From Eutreptiella sp. 'Long Island Sound 2002' (Eukaryota; Euglenozoa; Euglenophyceae; Eutreptiales; Eutreptiaceae), in assembly GCA_964036045.1 (NCBI GenBank), contig OZ038382.1, positions 112,700,587 to 112,764,586 of the forward strand: 64,000 nucleotides of DNA, in the 5' to 3' direction. The translations under genes and the position numbers were made by a program. Positions 11,160 to 22,005 of the stretch are shown here, piece after piece. Position 1 is the first letter of the stretch. Every line of letters starts with the position of its first letter. Under the pieces are notes generated by a model. That model was given only the letters and a program-made list of their open reading frames with translations, was not told the origin of the DNA and ran no database searches.

Positions 11160-12140
11160 ACTGGGGGGCACTTGGGTATGTTTAATGACTGCAAACCCCC
11201 CACGCCCTGGCACTGCCCCCTCCTCGTGTCTGATCTGCAGCGACCCCGACTCTGCTGCAATCATCCATGCTCCGTGTTCAGGGAGCCATGGTGCCAGCAA
11301 TGCACTTAGCAGACCGCGGCCGCTCAGTACGTCCCCTGAAGTCCAGAGGTCCGCTAGCTTTCGGCAACTCCGCAAGAAGTCTGTCCCTGTTTGCAGCGTG
11401 CTAAGAAAGCATAACAGTCACCCCCTCCTTACTATGAAGAGGTTAGGGTGCAGGGTAACCCGCACCCATGCACTCGCAGCCCCCTGCCCCTCCTGTGCAT
11501 CAGCGGCAGGGCACCCTGTAGCACTACATGGGGGCGCACTGTGCGCTGTGCCAACGCTGTTCGAAAAGTAGGCTATTTTGGGCCCGTTTTCCTCAACACT
11601 GCCACGGTTCCTCAGGATTGCTGTTGTTTGGCCAAATATGGTGGTACATTTTCATAGCGCCTGCTGCAGGACATCATATTTTCTGACTCACCTCTTTAGA
11701 CCCCTTTCCTCATTCTCTATGGATCTTACTATTGGGAATAGGGTGTTCTACACCCACTCCAACGGTGTATGAGTTCCTGCCACAATGGTTGAGACCGCAC
11801 TAGAAGGATTCGTTCACTGGAATATTTTCAAGATATGGTAAAGGTGGTGAATCGGCATTCCAAGATTGATTCTATCTCCTTCGCCATCCCAAGTTCCAAT
11901 TCACCACCTCACTGCTCACCCAGCCCTCAATCTCAACTTGGTGGGTGGTTTTCAGGGTGGTCACAGGAAAGCTAACTTACTATGGGGCCCCTGTGCAGAA
12001 GCGCTTCCTATGCAACTCATTCCTGTCTGCCAACCCCGCTCCAACCCACACAGCAGCAGGCATGCCGTACTTAAGCTTCATGAGCTCCATGAGCTTCTTC
12101 GGGGCTTTGGCCGCATTGGTGCAAATTGGTTTCAAAGAGA
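11160..12140. other. No gene recognised
   Basis: Several frames of 60-160 codons with no domain. Minor local features only. Confidence 0.35.
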
Positions 12141-12147
12141 CACAAGC

Positions 12148-12245
12148 AGAGAGAGAGAGAGAGAGAGAGAGAGACTGAGAGAGAAAGAGAGAGACAGACT
12201 GGGAGTGAGTGTGTGTGTGCGCGCACACGTGCGAGTGTGCATGTG
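12148..12245 (+). repeat. (GA)n then (GT)n microsatellite
   Basis: About 14 GA units from 12149, degenerating through GAGAGAAAGAGAGA, are followed by GTGTGTGTGCGCGCACACGT. The alternating purine-pyrimidine end could adopt Z-form. Confidence 0.9.
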
Positions 12246-12249
12246 TTTC

Positions 12250-13060
12250 CCACATCATAGCGTGTATGTGCGCGCGCGTTCTCCAGGCACGTCATTGTCC
12301 AGTACCAGGTCTGATGCACCTCAGGCCAGGGCGCATTTGAGTGAGAAGGGTGTGTAGGTGGAGTAGGAAAGAGCAAGAGCACCCGGTCCTTGGCTTAGGA
12401 ATGGTTTGCAGAAGAGTTCCAAAGTCGTACTTCTTGGAGATGGGCGGGGCCATCTGGGTTCCATGTCTGGGGCTCTTCCGCCGCAGCCTGTGCGGTAAGA
12501 CTGCCTCCTCCTTCGCTGCCACTCCAACAGGAGCCCTCTCCCTGACCGCCGTGCCGTCAGCACATCCCCAGCGCTCCATTTCCTGATGACCCCGGATGCA
12601 CTGACCGAAACTCATGAGCCTTGTGGGGCCTCCTCCGCCCCCCCTTCGGCAAAAGTGGTATGTTTTGTCAGCAGCAACTGCGCTCTTGGAGGCATTGGGT
12701 GGGGTCTGGATTGGGTGATGAGCTGTTTCTGTGGTTGGGCAAACTGCTAGACCCGACACATTTCTGGTTTTGGATGTGCAAAGCCCATCTGCATCATGGG
12801 CCATGCCATGGAGGACATGGGACAAGGGGCTGGTGGGTGGTTACCATAGGTGGTGCCTCCCCCGTCAATGCAAGTGCTCATGGTGGTGGAGTGGGGGGCA
12901 AAGCGTCAAGGGGCCAGAGCTTGGGCCAAAAAGGATGATGAGAAGAACATCACTGAAACTGAGGGCGCTTGTGAGTTGCCGTGTGGCCAGTCAGTAGTGG
13001 GGTGGTCACTGGTGCAACTCCGTTGAATCGAAGTGGGCTAATCAAGTGGGTCTGTAGTAA
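12250..13060. other. No gene recognised
   Basis: The minus-strand frame 12825-12292 (177 codons) is the longest here but has mixed low-complexity composition and no motif. The end of this stretch (GGTGCAACTCCGTTGAATCG near 13012) resembles GGTGCAAGTCCGTTGAGTCA near 38499, which lies just before the dispersed repeat at 38653. Confidence 0.3.
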
Positions 13061-13064
13061 CACC

Positions 13065-13185
13065 TAGTGAAAAAAAGTTTTTTGTAAAAAATTTTTTTAC
13101 CAGGTAACAGTTTACTAGGTTCACTAATTTTTTACTAGGTATCGGGAACCTAGTTAAAAATTTTTTTTTACCAGGTTTCAGAACC
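13065..13185 (+). repeat. A/T-rich ACTAGGT repeat
   Basis: TTTACTAGGT/TTTACCAGGT words are mixed with A and T runs. The same word set makes a cleaner tandem repeat at 14085-14222, so the two blocks bracket the satellite cluster at 13205-13960. Confidence 0.55.
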
Positions 13186-13204
13186 TCCAAAAACAAAAGA
13201 ACTA

Positions 13205-13960
13205 GGCTTTAGAACTTTCGGGCCACTTGTTGGCCACTTCTGATCTTGTCCCCCGCTCTGAGGGGCTTTTTTCCACTGGCTTGGTGAGGCTGGGTGGTCC
13301 TTTAGGACCAATATTTTGTTTTTTGTTAAGGACCGCCATTAAGGACCCCCACTACGGGATTTTTTCCAAGAGGCCGGCGCAGGCCACTTTTGTTTCCCTC
13401 CCCTTCTGTAGTGGACCCCCAAGAACGCAGGGGTGACATAGCACTTCCGCCCTCTTTTGGGCCCCCAAGAAGGTAGGGGTGAGGCAGCCACTTCCGATTT
13501 CGTTCCCCTATGTTGGGGATCCCCGAGAATGCAGGGGTGATGTAGCATTTCCACCCTCTTTTGAGGTTAGGGACTCAGGGTTGGGGACTCACAATCCACG
13601 CTTTGTTGCGTGGCCCCGGGAGTTGGGGTTAGGGACTCACAATCCACGGCTGGGAATTTTGCTTGAACTAGTAGAGGGCGAAAAAATGGGTTTTCACCCC
13701 ATGTGTCTATGCTCAAAATACTCAGTTTTTTCAGGAGAACCCAATAATGGATGAACACCAAATTGGACCAAATATCAATACCACCCCTGTGCAGAGGTAT
13801 ATCAGAGATATATCCAGATTATTGTGCTTTGATTTCGTCCCCTTTGTTTGGGGATCCCCGAGAATGCAGGGGTGATGTAGCATTTCCGCCCACTTGTGGC
13901 CCCACAGAAGGCAGGGGTTAGGCAGCCAATTCTGATTTTGTCCCCCTTTGCAACCCCCCC
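13205..13960 (+). repeat. 77-bp family satellite cluster (third locus)
   Basis: Monomer pieces such as CCCCCAAGAACGCAGGGGTG, GGGGATCCCCGAGAATGCAG and GGGCCACTTCTGATCTTGTC are interspersed with other sequence. About 13292-13395 (GGTCCTTTAGGACCAAT onward) is shared with 39075-39180. The pair CTTTTGGGCCCCC + AGAAGGTAGGGGTGAGGCAG at about 13452 recurs near 58168, at the far end of the big array. A 22-bp sentence ending GGGACTCACAATCCACG is duplicated at about 13580 and 13632. A C run of 11 or more lies near 13957. Confidence 0.7.
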
Positions 13961-14084
13961 CCCCCCCTCCAAAGAGTTTCGAAACATACATGAACACCTT
14001 CTGCACAACATGCATGGTTCGGCCTGGGTGGGGTGCCACTGGCAACAGTGGCCGGGAATTGACGTAGTAAGGAAAATTTTTTTC

Positions 14085-14222
14085 TCAAATTTTGCTGTTT
14101 TTACCTTGTAAAAAAAACTTTTTAAGAAAAATTTAAAAAAAATTTTTTTACTAGGTTTTACTACATTTTACTAGGTCTTACTACATTTTACTAGGTTTTA
14201 CTACAGCGCATACTAGGTTTTA
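14085..14222 (+). repeat. TACTAGGTTTTACTACATTT tandem repeat
   Basis: Three to four copies of a roughly 20-21-bp unit lie between 14147 and 14222, preceded by A/T homopolymer runs. The block is strongly AT-rich against a GC-rich background. Confidence 0.75.
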
Positions 14223-14656
14223 CCAAATGCCCTAATCAAGTGCACAATCACCACATCCGGGAAACTTGCTGTGTGGGTGTGTGCAGGGCACGGGGGGCAT
14301 CTTTTAGGCACTTTTTGTACCCCAGGGCATGTTGATGCGTTGCTGTGTTGACGGCAGGGAACGAAAATCTGCTGCCTGTTATTTGACTGTTGGGTTGGGA
14401 CCTGGTATTGCAGACCACTCGTGTCTTCTCCAACTATGCTTGTCCAGTGCATGCACACCACTGGCTCTGTGCATGTTGTTGTTCCATTCTTAGGCAGAAA
14501 GTCTGGCACCCTAACTTCCCGGCAACTGATTTTCTGCATTTGAGAAATTGAGGTGGTGGTTTTTCGAGAAATCTCCGTCATCAAAAGTGCCATTATGTAA
14601 CTCAATTCAGGGCTGATCTGTGGGTCATGCATTCTGTTCTCATGCAAAGTGGACAT
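14213..14656 (-). other. Unassigned minus-strand open frame
   Basis: A 147-codon frame with balanced composition and no low-complexity bias in its first 100 residues; a second minus frame is open within the same stretch (14433-14248). It has no recognisable domain. It could be a decayed gene or an exon, and I cannot choose. Confidence 0.2.
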
Positions 14657-14659
14657 ACT

Positions 14660-16750
14660 TCCCTGGCATTGGCGAACTACGGCTCGGAGCTATGGACCTT
14701 TGGGCTCCTAGGCCGCGTTGTTGAATTGGAGCATGGTATCACTGATTTTTGGATACTATGGGTGTCATTGGTTCCTCACCATGTTTTACCCTGGCATGCA
14801 TTCCTGTTGTGAGCCATTTGGGAGCATTCTGTGGGCGCAGGGTATAGGGTTAAACGCCCTGCCCGCGGGGTGGGCGTGGGGCAAACATTGCCTGATTGTG
14901 TCCAAATCCCGGATGCTATACTGAATTGCCCACTGGGCTGGCTCGTTGGGGGTCAGACTAGGAACACTTTAGAATGAAAACATTGTAAGGAGGAGCCCCC
15001 CGGGTCCAAATCCCCCAGATCCAAACCCCCTCCCCCTTCCAATGGGAGCCGGTGGATGACCAGGCAGAGCCCCAGCTGTCACCCCGTCCCTCCCCAGAGA
15101 TGCAGATGCACAGAACTCCGCAGAGATCGATGCATATACAGTTGGGAGCAACCCTGAGCCACTCCCCACATCACCGCTTTGGGACATTGAAGTTTGCACA
15201 CCCGTCCAACTAGTAAACAGGCCCAGGCTGCAAACTCCCTTGCACCTGTCGCTGGTCAAAATGCCCATACCAGCTGGGGAGGCGGCAACGTCGGCCACAC
15301 CCTCGGGGGCAGCGACACTGTACTATGTGGGGACGACCAGAAACGACTTTCAGTCCCTACAGCTACTGTGAGCCAAGATACACTGAGGTCAGATGTGACG
15401 CACGAGGCAAGGTACACTGAGGTCAGATGTGACGCGCGTGTCCACAGCCACAACAGTCACATGCAGCACAGAAGGATCACAGTGTATGACAACTTAGCCT
15501 GCAGCTGATGGTAAAGGAGGACCCAGGTCGGGTACACCACAGCCGCTTGGGGGAATCCCAGCAAGCAAGGCATAGGAACCCCCACCCCTGAATATTGAAT
15601 GTCATTGAACCCTGAACTGCAACCTGTACCCACTTGGTTTTTCAAGCTAAGGACCACACAAAGCTGGACCTGGGAGGGCCAAATGGGGCCAGCAGCAATG
15701 AACCCAGCAAAGAAGTGACCACTGACCTGTATGCACGCCTGACCCCAGAGAGTCCCGGCGATCGCAACCCAACCATTCAGGGAGGGACAAGGCCAGAACA
15801 CACCAGTGGACCTGAATGCAGTGGAAGCGACCGGAGTGGACTGTGGGCGATGACAGTCACGGGAGCAGGCGCGCCTAGAGCCTAATGCGGACACTGCAAC
15901 GTGACCACTGATGCCCCCTTCCAATGCGGGTGAAAGGCTGAATTAGACAACCGGAAAGTTTTTCAGATTGATGGAGTGATTGTGGTGTGTTTGAGTGATG
16001 CTTCATTGTACCCCCCCCCCCGTGTCCAACAAAAGCCTTGTTCAACGGACACCTCTTTTCAGATCATACGTTTGGGGGCCTAATTTATTAGGCACTGGGT
16101 TTAAGTGCTGTGTTAATTAGGTACTGATTGGTGTGTACAACGAACACTGCTGTTCAGAATGTATTTTTTGAGGTTTTTACTTTTCGCTAATACATACATC
16201 GGGACATAGGGGGCGGGGTGGTACATGCCACACGTCCAGCTTTGGGGTATCTTGCAAGGAATTGGGCTACTGCTACACGAGGGTGAGAAGCCAAACCTAG
16301 TACTAGCATCTCCGTTTGTTGACAAGGAGGAACGTCCCTCTCTCATCAACTGCCCAAAGCCCACCAGGAGTGATCTAGAGCCCACCCGGCAGCAACAACA
16401 AGCATAAGAGCCGAGAGGAAATGATAGCAACCATCCGAAGCCCACAATATTCAATGGAATTTTATCAACCAGCATACAATTGCCAAAAAAGATCCAGCAT
16501 CTACGGCGCCAATTGTTCTCAAGGAGGAGGGTCAACCCCCCCCCCCCCCCTCTTCCGCTCCAATGCATGCCTGGGTCTGATTCGGTTACCATTCAACCCA
16601 CACATGACCGGTTGAATGCAAAGCGCTTACAACATTTCGACAAAAGAAAGGTCTTGGTGATCTTACCCTTTGCACACTTACCCTTCACACACTATCAAAC
16701 TGCAACGGGATCAAGGCTACCAGCCTTGCTATGGGTTGCTATGGGGGCCA
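14660..16750. other. No gene recognised; one 25-bp duplication
   Basis: Frames at 15194-15508 and 15634-15885 (plus) and 16592-16113 (minus) are open but carry no motif. A 25-bp sequence beginning ACACTGAGGTCAGATGTGAC is present at 15380-15404 and 15414-15438. C runs lie at about 16010-16021 and 16538-16550. Confidence 0.35.
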
Positions 16751-16969
16751 AGTTCCGTTGGACAGTTTCTCTACAAAATTTTATGTATCATTTATGCAGC
16801 TGTTTTGCTAATTTTATGCGGCATATTTTGGCCATTTCTTTGGGTCACTGTTCCGTATTGAGATGTGTTGCTTGCTTGCTCTAGACAATTTGTTGCCGGA
16901 ACGCCTCGGTATTGAGCTAAAAAGGACCCCCCCCCGGCCCTAACAAACCTAGACCACCAAATGCAACAT
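16751..16969 (+). repeat. Dispersed repeat, copy A
   Basis: This segment aligns with 38653-38883. Shared words include GGCATATTTTGG, CATTTCT..GGGTCA.TGTTCC, TATTGAGATGTG, TTGAGCT.AAAAGGACCCCC and AACAAACC.AGAC. Both copies end in a C run followed by the AACAAACC word. Copy B lies immediately left of the large satellite array. No coding capacity. Confidence 0.7.
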
Positions 16970-17854
16970 TTCATTTGACATGTGCACAAAACTTCAGTCA
17001 AAAGCTTCCTCACAACAGCGTGGCAATCACACGGACTCTGTAGCCCTTCAAGCACCCCATCATTTTAGTTGTGTTCGGGGTAGACTTTGGCTGCAGTGCG
17101 TTGTTTGTTCACCCTTTATTGATGTAGAATCTGCACAAAATTTGTTATGATAGCACACGTTGCCGTAGACTTCCCCCTGCACCCCCCCCCCCCATTCAGC
17201 CATTGTGGCATCCACCCGCCCCTTCCCCCTAGTTTGTTCTAGTATTTTCATTTGTGGGCGCCGAAAGGCGATCGGCCAATGCGCCCCTTTCTGTGCGAGT
17301 ATTGGCCCATCGCTGTTAGCTGATGCACGCCAACCGCCGCCGGTAACAAGCCAACGTGATGGACCAGTTGTCACGGACGCCCGTGCTGTGTGGACCAACT
17401 GCCGCACTACACATTACACACAGGGGTTCATCCGCTGGCGGTTGTGGATGAACCGCCAGTGAATCCGTTGAGGACTAGAACCAATCATTTCGCCCAACAC
17501 CCTACTTGGGGCTCGGCGGTACCGGCCTTTTTGGTCCAACAAAGCATGCAACCCACATTTGCGCCCGTTGCGGCTGCGGTTGCAGCAAATGTCGCAACAT
17601 CTCACGCACAAAACTAGGTGGCTCGGGCCGTGGCTTCTTCATCTCCAGCCCCCTCCCGTGGCGGAGGCGCTGATGTTGACCGCTTCCTTGTGAAGTGTAC
17701 ATTCGCTCGTCAACGAAGCCCAAAGTGCATCGGCCCCGCACCTGCTCTAACCTAGGTAGCATTCTACGTACCATCTTTGGGGCAGATCATGTGGCCCATG
17801 TAGCTGAATAATATCTCCACCAAGGGAACATCAAACTTAACGGCGGCTACTCAA
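16970..17854. other. No gene recognised
   Basis: Short frames only. The plus-strand reading near 17390-17617 becomes Ala/Val-rich towards its end and may be the upstream part of the Pro/Tyr/Gly-rich frame that follows. Confidence 0.3.
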
Positions 17855-18399
17855 TTGTTGGCATCACCCAAGCGGCCTAGTCCATCTTGCAGCCTCTGTC
17901 CACACATGATCGCACCCATTTTAGTTTTGCTTTCCGCAAAGCGGATGGGCCACTGTGGAGGTTGTGGGGATCTGCCCGTTCCGCCAAAATGGCTCACACG
18001 GAGGCCCCCCCCCGGCCACGGCATCCCTGCCGGGGGGCACACTCTACAACAGTATGCGGGTCCGGCGCCCGGCCTAGATCCTTACCCTTATCCGGGATAC
18101 CCGCTTGCACCCACTGACACAGCGTCCTATCCTGCCCATGGTACCACGGTCAACACGTGGGGTTATGAGTTCCCGCCATCTGGCACGTTCCCAAGCACAT
18201 CTGACATACCGAACCATTTTCACCATCTCTTGTTTCTTCCCCCTTGTTTACTACGTTTTTTGCCGTTTGCCTTTCAATGTCTCGAGGACCTCCCTGAATG
18301 CAGCCCGCGTGGGCATTCTCATCCAGCGGGTGGGTGAGTACCAGTCGGAAGCTACTTCCCCAACGGGGTCTGCTTCTTTTCCCTTTTTCCCAGTGGGCT
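17855..18399 (+). pseudogene. Pro/Tyr/Gly-rich frame upstream of the LINE-derived array
   Basis: The frame 17855-18337 (161 codons, first codon not ATG) contains QQYAGPAPGLDPYPYPGYPL followed by a Ser/Thr/Pro stretch at about 18040-18180. Another frame (18105-18482) continues directly into the first array unit. Position and composition would suit the ORF1 (nucleic-acid-binding) part of the LINE whose ORF2 fragments fill the array, but no RRM, esterase or zinc-knuckle motif is visible. That link is inference from position only. Confidence 0.3.
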
Positions 18400-19087
18400 T
18401 TGTTCGTGAGCTTCACGGCGTCTTGATCACACGTTTTCCTGTGCGTTTTCATGTGACCTCTCCTGCACTCGGTCCGTCTTAATGCTGTGTCTTAATATGT
18501 CTTACACACGGAAGCATCTCTGCCGCTTGCCTCCCGGCTCTCTCCCGGAGGCTACGCGTCATCGTGCCTTATATATCGAGATGCCCTAGATCGCTGTATG
18601 CACTGAGGGGACGTCTTCTCGGTTCTAGTATGCGGACCCCCCCCCCCCTGCCCTCACTGCCCACTTAGTTGCCAAGGGTCAATAGCTACTGGCCATACAT
18701 ATGGTGGGGCTCGAAAAATTACTTCATTCCCCTTGTCCATTTTGTCCACTTTGCAGCCCAACACTATCCTTGAACCCAACCTTGACTAAGTTAGAATTAG
18801 TGTTGGGGGTCCACATTGGAGAGCAATGATGTGGCAAAAGTGGCCATGAATGAAATTATGGGGATTTTGTTCAGCCCAATCAACATGGTAGGCATGGCCA
18901 AACCAACTGGATGCAGAGGTTAGGGTTAGGTGTATGGTTATGATATGGTTAGAGGGAGGGCAAGGGGAGGTAAGGGGAGCCCCCCCCCCCCCCCGCCCCT
19001 CACACCAGGGCGTGGCATAAGGACGCCCACTCTTTTTTTTTTACTATGGCATCCACTCTTTGATGGTGGAGAAGTGCCAGATTCTGA

Positions 19088-19156
19088 GGTACCTAAGTTG
19101 GTAGTTGTACTAGACTCTGATCCTGAGGGTCCCAGGTTCAATTCCCAGCTTGTGCA
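19088..19156 (+). repeat. tRNA-like (Gln-like) segment with B box, unit 1
   Basis: GGTTCAATTCC at 19135-19145 is a perfect RNA polymerase III B-box match. TAAGTTGGTAG upstream resembles a D-arm/A-box, and CTAGACTCTGATCCTG between them resembles the anticodon arm of tRNA-Gln (CUG). The T stem does not pair well and no acceptor stem forms, so this is a tRNA-derived (SINE-type) sequence, not a working tRNA. It sits about 350 bp before the endonuclease fragment. Confidence 0.5.
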
Positions 19157-19265
19157 ATATTTTAAGCTTCGCTTTTTTGGTTTTTTTTGTGTCTGCATGT
19201 TACCCCCAGGATTGTGTTTGTCTTCTTTTTTTTTGGTCTGGTTTATGTCTGCATGTTACCCCAAG

Positions 19266-19328
19266 CGGTTACCCTCCAACCGCCATCGGTTACCCACCAA
19301 CCGCCATCGGTTACCCACCAACCGCCAT
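19266..19328 (+). repeat. 21-bp minisatellite, 3 copies (unit 1)
   Basis: The unit is CGGTTACCCACCAACCGCCA plus T, three copies, followed by CGTAGGGCG. The 21-bp length keeps frame, giving a GYPPTAI heptapeptide repeat in one reading; I see no sign it is translated. Confidence 0.9.
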
Positions 19329-19487
19329 CGTAGGGCGTATTGGACACTGTGAGGTTTTTTTTCATTATGGCACCCCCTGCCTCACTCACCCCAAATCGCC
19401 CCACTTGGACCCCCCCCCCCCCGTCTGACCCACCTGATTGCCCCCCCCCCCCCCCGGCCCATCGCCCCACCCCGAACCCTCCCTCCA

Positions 19488-22005
19488 ATGGCGGGCTGTC
19501 CGTTGCTCGGTATCGGGCTATACCTCCCACTATCCGGTTCCGTTGACAACTATGAACTTGTTTTGCAATGGGGTTTCGCGCATGTTTTGGCCTCCAAGCA
19601 GTATCTCCATGTCATTTTTGGGGACATTAATGAGAACCCTGGTTGGGCCCAGCATTTTCAGTTTTCTTTCTCGGACCTGCACTAGCTTTTTGCGGACATT
19701 TTAGCCGCGCCCCGTTTACACTGAGTAACACCCCGTGTGGAACTAGCTACATGGGTGCATTGCTAGGGCTATTTTGATGTTCTAGACCATTTCGGTTGGT
19801 CCCAAGACACATCAACGGTGTTCATAGGGAGACCCACTGTGGCGCTCATTTGCCGTCTCATCTTTGTCCCATCACTTTGCATATAGACGTTGTTGCGGCT
19901 CCCGAGCTAGTCTCCATCTTGGAAGACCGTCCCCACTTTCGTCTGTTTCCTCCTGAGCCAATGCGTCTCACTGGCCGATATAATGCGGCCTTTTCACGTC
20001 TTATGCCTAAGTTAGCAGCTACGTCTAATGATGACCAATTCTCCCTCCTCCGCGATACTATCGTGGGGGTGGTGCGTGCAGCTTACGGGGATCCTCTTGC
20101 TTTTGACAAGATCCCCGCTATGGTGCGGCAACACCAAGAGTACCCGCGGACCTTAGTCCGCGGGCACCCCCTATGGTGGTCTCGGCTGGGGCATTCGCAT
20201 GAGGTGCTCCGGAGGGCCTACACACGGCGTGGTGTGTCACTAACCTCTAATTGCAGGTTGGGCTTGTTCGCCCCTTGCAATTTACTCATCCATCATCAAA
20301 GGCGTACGGCTGCATTAGCTCTACCGGGCCACCCATGTAGCCAAAGACGTCATGCACCCGTTGGTCCACCCTCGGCTACAGGCCCATGTCACGCTAGATC
20401 AGTTACGTTGGCGTCACCTAGTGCCCATCAACAATCTTTCTTTGTCTATGTTAGGAAGCTCATGGATTGGCAACTACTCTCAGTCACTCTTGACCCCCCC
20501 CCCCTTCACCTTGACCCACAGAGCGAGAGACCGGGGCTAACCGGCGCAAAGGGAGGTGGTGGGTTGGCGCTGACTAGGGTTCGAGCTGATCAGGATGGGT
20601 TCGAGCTGACCAAGGTAAAAGGGACGCCACGGCGGCACGGAACAGCCGAGAAATGTCAAGAAATGAAAAAGCAGGGCGCCGTAGCGCCCCTGAGCCACTA
20701 GCTCGACACGTCGTCACGTGTTGAACAGCCGAAGCAAGACTGGGGCGGCGAGAGTGCGGCCCAAGTGAGGATGACGGAAGCAAGTAGGCATGAATGTGTA
20801 GGCGGCATGCGCATGCATGGTGGGGAGCAGCAATGGTATGCGCCACACGCCAAACAGCGATGATTTGTTCAATTGCCTGACAGACGGAGCGCATACCGAG
20901 ACGCCTTTGCGCCATCCAAGGCGCCATTGCGCCCCTGAGGATTGAGTATGACACGTTGTCACGAGCCAGAATGCAAGTGCATGACAGGGTCACAACCTGC
21001 AGGGCAAGGGTTAGAGACTAACCGGCACTGTGGGTGGGTGGTGGGTGCGAGCTGACCTAAATGTCCAGAGGACCAGTGCCTATGCACAGTCAGCAACCAC
21101 CTGGTGTGGTACAGAACCGGTCTACGCTGCAGTGCAGCAAGCAAAACACTGAACAATGTGGTTATGACCATGCGCCTGTGACACGGGGGCGTATGCGAGC
21201 CCCGTTTCCGTTGCCTCATGGCCCTTCACCTTGCCCATTCTGCGGGATCTGCTTGAGGATACACCTCACACTTCACCCTACCGCAATTGGAGTATGTCCT
21301 GCTCCGCTCACTGACCGATGACAACCTTACACCAATACTTCGGTTTTGCAATGTGATCTTGGGGGGAGCGAGGGTTCTCGGCTTGCATCATGGGGGTTTC
21401 ACTCTCTTGCCCAAGAAGACTCCGCGTGGTATAGTAGGCAATGGGTGACACCTCACTAACCCGTTGGTCTTGTGGAGAGTACTTTCCATGTACCTAACCA
21501 CTACTCTACAGGGCTTTCTTTGTGGCAAGCGCCGCATCTCGTATGCGCAGTTTGCCATGTGGCCACACCGATCCGGAGTGGATGTCCTCTGCATTCGCAG
21601 CACCCTGCTTGCGGCGGATTTGTCCGCCTTGGTAGTGGAACTGTTGATCTCTGCATATAGTGCATATGGGTGGCTACCAAGGACCGGAGAAGGTGTTGAC
21701 TCGATACGAAGCGGGCTTAGGGTAGAGGGACCCCATCTCTGCTTTGGCGTAAAGTCTTTCGGGTGAAGTTATAGCCGCTATGGTCCTTTCAACTGCTCGG
21801 CTCGTCACTTCCCCCACCGGTCTCCTACGCTGCGAGGGCTAGATAGACGACGCATATTGTCTAGGGGAATGCCACTAGGACGCCCACCCATTGGTGGCTC
21901 GCTTGCTATTTGCTGGTGTGGCCACCAATCTCTTTTCCCACCATGTGAAGACCGTGGCCCTTGGGACGGAGATGCGGCTCGGTGGTTTACACCCCTTGGA
22001 TGAGC
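19488..22005 (+). pseudogene. LINE ORF2 fragment: endonuclease plus partial RT (unit 1)
   Basis: Non-LTR retrotransposons encode an APE-like endonuclease followed by reverse transcriptase. Here 19488-19685 gives a frame with the endonuclease core FGDINENPGW (GDFN motif) and ends at TAG. Another frame, 19796-20518, carries LPSHLCPITLHI (SDH-P-like motif), then a linker ending PLWWSRLGHSHEVLRRAY (the W-W step seen before RT). After the insertion, about 21250-21763 reads VILGGARVLGLHHGGFTLLP (RT motifs 0-1; LPKK) with a TGA, then NPLVLWRVLSMYL and ISAYSAYGWLPR (motif A position, with the Asp lost). RGMPLGRP at about 21870 sits at motif B. YxDD is not inside the unit. Frames shift at C tracts and several stops interrupt, so it is dead. 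Confidence 0.7.
20519..21231 (+). mobile_element. 713-bp insertion with TSD-like flanks in unit 1
   Basis: Units 2-5 lack this segment. It is flanked by CCCTTCACCTTGACCCA (20502-20518) and CCCTTCACCTTGCCCA (21232-21247), a 16-17-bp duplication with one indel, which is typical of retroposition. Inside are two GGGTTCGAGCTGA words (B-box-like) near 20579 and 20598, and an internal direct duplication: GGGCTAACCGGC / GACTAACCGGC and GGCGCCGTAGCGCCCCTGAG / GGCGCCATTGCGCCCCTGAG, about 260-480 bp apart. No poly(A) tail is visible. It is possibly a dimeric SINE-like element. Confidence 0.55.

Larger units (their letters stand above)
18400..22005 (+). repeat. Array unit 1 of 5 (3,606 bp, with insertion)
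   Basis: First of five head-to-tail units whose joints read GATGAGC|TTGTTCGTCAGCTTC (here GTGGGCT|TTGTTCGTGAGCTTC, the entry from single-copy DNA). Order inside: a TATATATCGAG-containing leader, C tract, GGTTAGGGTTAGG word, second C tract, tRNA-like segment, T tract, 21-bp minisatellite, two C tracts, LINE endonuclease fragment, linker, C tract, RT fragment. It is 683 bp longer than unit 2 because of the insertion at 20519-21231. Confidence 0.95.

Noticed and set aside
13065-14222. ACTAGGT-rich A/T blocks as a pair of terminal repeats of one element around the 13.2-kb satellite cluster
   Set aside because: The two blocks share words but do not align end to end in either orientation, and no target duplication is seen.
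19796-20701. 301-codon plus-strand frame as an intact gene
   Set aside because: It is the linker part of a broken LINE ORF2 that happens to read on into the unit-1 insertion; the same frame ends elsewhere in the other units.
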